NCBI GenBank assembly: GCA_008501635.1
Contig: QQUJ01000010.1
Location: forward strand, 731,079 to 795,078
From: Pseudomonadota bacterium
Lineage (GTDB): Bacteria; Pseudomonadota; Gammaproteobacteria; QQUJ01
Direction of reading: 5' to 3'
DNA: 64,000 nucleotides
A program made the position numbers and the translations under genes. A model generated the notes under the pieces. That model searched no databases and had not been told where the DNA came from. It worked only from the letters and a program-made list of their open reading frames with translations. Below, piece by piece: positions 58,373 through 64,000 of the stretch (positions within the stretch are counted from its first letter, which is position 1; every line of letters begins with the position of its first letter).

Positions 58373-60256
58373 ATGAACCGTAGACTGATCTCCACCTCGC
58401 TTCTCACGGTGATCCTCGGTGTTGCGACGAGCATGCCGGTCGCCGCCAGGATCACCATCCCCGATTGTGTCGCGATCATAAACTGGGCCGCCAAAGGGGG
58501 AGCGGTGGATAACGTCAATACCCAGATGGCAAAACACCAATTCCGTTCCGGCAAGGGTCTGCTCTCGGGACTCAAGGACGAGAACTGGGTGCCGGTGTTC
58601 GGTGCGCCGTTCCCCGAAGCGACTCCGGATGAACTGGTCAAACTGGCCGAGAAAGCCGAGTCGTGCCGGCTTGCCAACCGGGGGCTGTTTCGCCAGCTCG
58701 GGCCGCGTGATCCGCGCCGCGTGACGCTCGGCAACGCCGACAGCTACATCATGTTCGTTTTCCGCAACATCTCGCGACAGAAAGTCCACGTGCTCGAGGA
58801 TATGGCACGCCAGAAGGCGAACTACAAAACCTATGGCGAAGCAGCTGCTCTGCGCGCTGCCCAGCTTGAGGCGATGCGCAGGATGCAGCCCACGCAGGAG
58901 AATATCGCCAAGATCGAAGCGATGACCAAAGAGCCGCTGCTTGCCGGGCTCGGTGCCGAATACCAGTCGCACCTCAAGGCGCTGCAGGAGCATGCGTTTC
59001 AACTCACGGACCTGTTACTGAGCACCGCGAGCGCCGAGTTCTACAAGTTTCCGCAGACGCTCGCGGGAATGCGCGACATGATCGCCTTCCGGGTCAAGAC
59101 CGCCACCGAACTGGGCAAGCTCAAAAGCCGCAACTGGAAGGGTTTTAACAACGCCTACGCCACCAAGCTGAACGAGTTGGCGCAGGCGGCGCTGCCGGAG
59201 TTCGTCGCCGAGCTGAAGGCAGTCCCCGTGAGTGCGGAGGGCAAGGAGCAGGTTCGCACGGCGGTTGCCGGCTTGTTCACCCACCAGCCCACACCCCGAA
59301 ACATTCCCGATTACCATGCCGCTGTCGCGCAGCGGCTCAATGAAATCGATGCACAACTGCAAGTCATCGCCTGCAACCAGGCGCTGGAGAAACACGGAAT
59401 CGCCAAGGAGGCTGGAACCCCGTTGCTTGGACCGGACGGGGAATCGAGCCTCGGTGCTTTCGTCTGCAGCCTCCCCGACAGTGGCCATGAGTTTTCGAGC
59501 TACGAGGCGCCTGGACTGTTTGGCAGCACGCATACCTTGACCATGCTGACCCCGAAGGGCACCACCGTCACCGTCGAGATGAAGTCGGTGGAGGCGGTGG
59601 CCGGCAAACCGAAGATGCTGGTCGGCACCCGCATCAAGGACGCAACGACGTCCAAAGAGTTGAGCATGGCCGCTTGGCAGGAGTTGGCGGGCAGCCTCAC
59701 CGGCGCCGGCAGCGGGCCGTCCAGAAAAAAGCTGATGGCGCTGGTCCAGAGGGTCTTCGATGCGGAACCGGCGGGATGCGTGCGCGCCATCGATGTGCAG
59801 AGCGTGACAGCTTTCCCCGTCACGGTGGAAGCCGATCGGCTTTCCACGGCGACGATTCACCAATTCGAAACCCTGGCAAAACTTGGCCTGTTCGAGGTTT
59901 CGGTCAAGAAGCGGCCACCACCGCCGGGCGGAACGGGGCTGAATGCGCACACCTATACCCTGACCGGGATGGCCCAGCCCTATTTCAAGGGACGGAACGG
60001 GCTCTGTTTTGCCGCAACCAAGATTGAGGACGTAGTGAACGTCTCGGAGCCGTTTCAGCGCGGCGGTCGTAACTACGTGACAGCGGTTGCGAAGTACGCG
60101 GCGATACTGCCCGATTTTGCGCTGGACCCCCAGTTCGCCGCGGGGGTGCGGCAGGGTGAGATGCAACGGCTCATCAACGCCGCAAAGTCAGGTCAGCCGC
60201 TGCAGGCGAAGGTTGCCTTCGTCGAAACCGATGCCGGCTGGCAGCTTGCCAGGTAG
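58373..60256 (+). CDS. Large exported protein of unknown function
   Basis: 627 residues. A signal peptide (RRLISTSLLTVILGVATSMPVAA, cut before RITIPDC) leads to a predicted periplasmic or secreted protein. Residues about 35-340 are helical and Lys/Glu/Ala-rich (QLEAMRRMQPTQENIAKIEAMTKEPLLAGLGAEYQSHLKAL). The last 290 residues have more strand content and eight Cys in total (FVCSLPDSGHEFSSYEAPGLFGSTHTL, GCVRAIDVQSVTAFPVTVEADR, GLCFAATKIEDVVNV). I do not recognise a family. AGGGAG precedes ATG 58373; extension to 58286 would precede the signal peptide. A second unknown gene follows 34 bases later, probably co-transcribed. Confidence 0.75.
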   Translation: MNRRLISTSLLTVILGVATSMPVAARITIPDCVAIINWAAKGGAVDNVNTQMAKHQFRSGKGLLSGLKDENWVPVFGAPFPEATPDELVKLAEKAESCRLANRGLFRQLGPRDPRRVTLGNADSYIMFVFRNISRQKVHVLEDMARQKANYKTYGEAAALRAAQLEAMRRMQPTQENIAKIEAMTKEPLLAGLGAEYQSHLKALQEHAFQLTDLLLSTASAEFYKFPQTLAGMRDMIAFRVKTATELGKLKSRNWKGFNNAYATKLNELAQAALPEFVAELKAVPVSAEGKEQVRTAVAGLFTHQPTPRNIPDYHAAVAQRLNEIDAQLQVIACNQALEKHGIAKEAGTPLLGPDGESSLGAFVCSLPDSGHEFSSYEAPGLFGSTHTLTMLTPKGTTVTVEMKSVEAVAGKPKMLVGTRIKDATTSKELSMAAWQELAGSLTGAGSGPSRKKLMALVQRVFDAEPAGCVRAIDVQSVTAFPVTVEADRLSTATIHQFETLAKLGLFEVSVKKRPPPPGGTGLNAHTYTLTGMAQPYFKGRNGLCFAATKIEDVVNVSEPFQRGGRNYVTAVAKYAAILPDFALDPQFAAGVRQGEMQRLINAAKSGQPLQAKVAFVETDAGWQLAR

Positions 60257-60290
60257 CGGATCACCTGAAAATCCGTGATGGGAGTGAAAC

Positions 60291-60905
60291 GTGAACGTGG
60301 GGGATGCACCGATGAAGAAAATTGCAGAGGGTAGTGCACTGTTGCGGAAGTTTGCGTTGTACGAGGTCTCCGGCACTGTCATCAAAGAGGTGACACGCAG
60401 CGAAACGGAGACCACGGGCAGCGTCAGCACCCCGGATCTCGCGCACAAGCTGGCACCCAACATGTCACTGCCGGTCAAGGGTAAAATCAAATCGAAGACC
60501 ACCCGGTATCAGGTCATCCACCTCAAGGACGGCGACGGCAATCGCAGCGTGGTCGAGTTGGTGAATTTCCTTGTGCCCTGCACCGAGGGCGACGAAGTGA
60601 GCGTCTGGGGCGTCAAGGAGGGCGCCTGGTTTGCGGCGCGCAACCAGAGCACGCGGCGCTCTTACCGGAAGCTTTTCGGGGCGGTGTCCGCGCTCTATCC
60701 GTTCGCCGCACATCTGGGGCTGGCGGCGCTGCTGGCGGTACCGCTCTGGAACAATATGGCGGCATCCAAACCCGGTGATACGGGCTTCGCTATTTTTGCC
60801 GCCCTGATCACCTTCGTTATCGCCGGATTCCTCATTCTGATACCCATGGCTATCGTCGCGTTCGTCCGCGGAATACTGGTGATGCGCAGGGTTCCCGAAA
60901 CATGA
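60291..60905 (+). CDS. Putative membrane protein of unknown function
   Basis: 204 residues. The N-terminal 120 residues are soluble and strand-rich (YEVSGTVIKEVTRSETETTGSVST, KIKSKTTRYQVIHLKDGDGNRSVVELVNFLVPCTEGDEVSVWGVKEG), resembling a small beta domain, followed by two hydrophobic segments at about 135-150 and 165-195. GTG 60291 has GGGAG 6 bases upstream; ATG 60312 also has a G-rich site. It is likely co-transcribed with the preceding unknown exported protein, and may be its membrane partner (inference). Confidence 0.65.
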   Translation: MNVGDAPMKKIAEGSALLRKFALYEVSGTVIKEVTRSETETTGSVSTPDLAHKLAPNMSLPVKGKIKSKTTRYQVIHLKDGDGNRSVVELVNFLVPCTEGDEVSVWGVKEGAWFAARNQSTRRSYRKLFGAVSALYPFAAHLGLAALLAVPLWNNMAASKPGDTGFAIFAALITFVIAGFLILIPMAIVAFVRGILVMRRVPET

Positions 60906-61010
60906 GCCGATGCATCGGTGGCGGGCGCCTGCAATCGCGTCCCATAACGCTGGGCTGCCAGGGTACCGCGAGCTGTCAAGTCCGGTGTCCCTGAACCAGT
61001 CGTCGTCGCT

Positions 61011-61670
61011 TCAGTGCAGCCTGCCCGGCCGCTTTTCGCGGCGATGAGCCGGTTCCAGCATCCCCATCAGCAGACGTGCCCGCGCGGCGATATCCGGTGC
61101 CTCCAGCAACACCTGTTTGTCTCCGTCTTCCAGCGGTAGTTGCGTAGCGAGGAAATTGACCATGCCGCCATCGCCCATCCGCTCCAGTGCGTTCCAGGCG
61201 ATCTCCATGCGGTGTGTGTCGCAAAAGATACGCAGGCGGCTCAGCAGCAGGCGCCGTTCGGTCAGCTTGGCTTGTTCGATGGCGTAGTCGCCCTGGTAGT
61301 GCGACCAGTCGGCCACCACCTTGCGGTAGCCGCGGGTGGTGGGGATCTCTTCGCCGACGTCGAACCGACACACCCCGCTCAGCGCTATCAGCAGACGCCC
61401 GTCCGCCGTTTCGCAGTACGAACTGATGCGTCCCGCGCAGCCCGTGCCCATCACCTCGGGTTTGCGGCTGTGGAGGCTGGCGGGTTTGGGTTGCACCATG
61501 CCGATCAGCCGATGCTCTCCCAGCACATCAAAAACCATGTTGAGGTAGCGCGGTTCGAAGATATTGAAGGGGAGTTGCGTACCGGGCAGGAGCACCGCCC
61601 CTGGCAGAGGGAAGATCGGAAGCGTGTTTGGCAGTGCGTCAAAAGGATTGGTAAAGTGGCTGCGTGTCAT
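61011..61670 (-). CDS. LON peptidase substrate-binding domain protein
   Basis: 219 residues; an isolated Lon N-terminal (PUA-like) domain. LPIFPLPGAVLLPGTQLPFNIFEPRYLNMVFDVL, IGMVQPKPA, GTGCAGRISSYCETADGRLLIALSGVCRFDVGEE are the domain signature. No ATPase or protease domain follows. Its role is unclear; such stand-alone proteins are common in Proteobacteria. Confidence 0.9.
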   Translation of the reverse strand: MTRSHFTNPFDALPNTLPIFPLPGAVLLPGTQLPFNIFEPRYLNMVFDVLGEHRLIGMVQPKPASLHSRKPEVMGTGCAGRISSYCETADGRLLIALSGVCRFDVGEEIPTTRGYRKVVADWSHYQGDYAIEQAKLTERRLLLSRLRIFCDTHRMEIAWNALERMGDGGMVNFLATQLPLEDGDKQVLLEAPDIAARARLLMGMLEPAHRREKRPGRLH

Positions 61671-61828
61671 AGTGTCCTTCTCTCGAGTTGCACCGGGTGG
61701 GTATCCCGCCTTTCCAGGTGGTCACCGGCCTGCGCTATGCGCTCCCTCCCGACTTCTCTTGGACCGCTCCCGATGGGGTAGTTCCTTCGAAACTGTCTTG
61801 AAATCCTCGGCGAATGGCGGGATAGGTT

Positions 61829-62374
61829 CTAGAAACTCGGTGGCGTGCAGGCGCTGACCAGGACACAAGGTTCCCGCCCGACGTTGTGAAAGCGGTGGGG
61901 GGTGCTGCTGCTGAAGCGGTAGGCATCGCCCGCGCGCAGCACCCGCACCTGCTCACCTACCGTCACTTCCAAGCGCCCGCTGATCACCACGCCGGACTCT
62001 TCGCCGTCGTGAGTGAGGAGCGACTGCCCGGTGTCGGCACCCGGCGCATAGGTCTCGTACAGCATCTGCAGTTTGCTCTGGCCGAGATCGCCCCCCACCT
62101 GGCGATAGGAGATGGGCCCGCTACCGATCTCCACCAGCTCTTCTGCACCGTAGAAGACCTGTTCGGCACGGTGCACGTCCATGCCGAAGAAGTCGCCCAG
62201 CGAGATGGGGATGGCGTCGAGGACCTTTTTCAACAGCCCCAGCGAGGGGTCGGTGCGCCGGTTCTCGATCAGTGAAATGGTGGCATTGCTCACGCCGGAG
62301 AGACGCGCCAGGGTGCGCTGCGAGAGACCGCGGAGCTCGCGCAGGCGGCGCAAACGAAGTCCGATATCGTCCAA
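61829..62374 (-). CDS. XRE-cupin transcriptional regulator (PuuR-like)
   Basis: 181 residues. N-terminal XRE helix-turn-helix (LRRLRELRGLSQRTLARLSGVSNATISLIENRRTDPSLGLLKKVLDA) and a C-terminal cupin (HDGEESGVVISGRLEVTVGEQVRVLRAGDAYRFSSSTPHRFHN). PuuR of E. coli has this architecture and represses putrescine breakdown. It is divergent from the omega-amino acid aminotransferase and likely represses it. AGGAGA is 7 bases before a TTG start at 62374. Confidence 0.9.
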   Translation of the reverse strand: MDDIGLRLRRLRELRGLSQRTLARLSGVSNATISLIENRRTDPSLGLLKKVLDAIPISLGDFFGMDVHRAEQVFYGAEELVEIGSGPISYRQVGGDLGQSKLQMLYETYAPGADTGQSLLTHDGEESGVVISGRLEVTVGEQVRVLRAGDAYRFSSSTPHRFHNVGREPCVLVSACTPPSF

Positions 62375-62532
62375 AGTCCAGTTCTCCTGTTTAAGCGTTG
62401 AACATACTTAACAAAATAGAAGTTTATTATCGTAAATACAATGAGTTAACTCATTGCGTTCAAATATTGTTAAAAATTCGATGCCAAGCTAGGCTGTTCA
62501 CACACCCCACACCTGTCCCAGGAATCGGCGTC

Positions 62533-63864
<1,332 letters not shown>

Positions 63865-63879
63865 GTCTCCTGCGCAACC

Positions 63880-63930
63880 CGAACATTGTTTACGAATTGA
63901 ACCGGGCACATGGTTTACACCTTAGTCACT
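63880..63930. mobile_element. Probable insertion-sequence end
   Basis: The spacing repeat ACATTGTTTAC (63883-63893) and ACATGGTTTAC (63908-63918) around GAATTGAACCGGGC resembles the ends of IS481-type elements, in my recollection. The region begins 16 bases after an aminotransferase stop codon. Family assignment is tentative. Confidence 0.35.
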
Positions 63931-63936
63931 GATGTG

Positions 63937-64000
63937 ATGCCATTGTTTTGGCATCAGTATTTGTTTGGTTCGTTGGTTGAGGATGCCCAGTCGATGAAAG
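63937..64000 (+). CDS. Partial open frame at window edge, possibly a transposase
   Basis: ATG 63937 opens MPLFWHQYLFGSLVEDAQSMK and runs off the end. The position just inside a presumed insertion-sequence end suggests a transposase start. Too short to verify. Confidence 0.3.
   Translation, partial: MPLFWHQYLFGSLVEDAQSMK

Overview
The window is a chromosomal segment of roughly 60 % G+C from a gammaproteobacterium, most likely a sulfur-oxidising, Chromatiales-like organism. The main clue is a complete flavocytochrome c sulfide dehydrogenase pair (fccBA, 30974-32883). A yqjFG/yhaJK-type locus, gltBD, mltF beside tadA, GlyGly-CTERM and PEP-CTERM sorting signals and a fused indolepyruvate ferredoxin oxidoreductase fit that placement. 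No phage genes, rRNA operon or CRISPR array are visible.

Layout. 297-9954 is a mixed accessory stretch: a clade 3 catalase, an MFS carrier with a cytosine-deaminase-type amidohydrolase, a diacetyl/acetoin reductase with an FMN reductase broken by an in-frame stop, a decayed DUF1275 membrane gene, a YcaD-like MFS carrier, and a HAD phosphatase fused to a P-loop ATPase. 10630-18831 holds an EamA exporter, an Lrp-type regulator divergent from indolepyruvate ferredoxin oxidoreductase, a long foldback element wedged between two convergent genes, a SIMPL protein, tadA and mltF. tRNA-Ser(CGA) with a strong hairpin lies at 19054-19180, followed by a small exported protein and an ECF sigma/anti-sigma pair.

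20981-30889 is the most coherent system: an RpiR regulator divergent from an N-formylglutamate amidohydrolase homologue, a complete TRAP transporter, a PuuA-like glutamine-synthetase homologue, an aldehyde dehydrogenase, an iron-type alcohol dehydrogenase and a PuuD-like amidase. Read together they suggest uptake of an amino alcohol (ethanolamine-like), protection by gamma-glutamylation, two-step oxidation of the alcohol to the acid, and release of glutamate plus an amino acid. No amine oxidase or aminotransferase is present in the cluster.

30974-37218 carries fccBA and a quinone/nitroaromatic-stress locus (nitroreductase, glutathionyl-hydroquinone reductase, DoxX protein, LysR regulator, pirin). 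37824-43924 is gltBD. 44120-55678 is a run of mostly single genes: a GlyGly-CTERM metalloprotease, a lipoprotein, an unassigned transporter-like protein, a GST, a PHB-depolymerase-type esterase, ybjQ, rarD, an alpha/beta hydrolase, a B12-binding radical SAM protein and a beta-barrel protein. A second foldback element (55736-55899) follows, then a bile-acid-symporter-family carrier, a LuxR regulator, two proteins of unknown function, a LON-domain protein, and a PuuR-like regulator divergent from an omega-amino acid:pyruvate aminotransferase. The right edge appears to enter an insertion sequence.

All calls come from reading the sequence and recalled family knowledge; no database search was possible.
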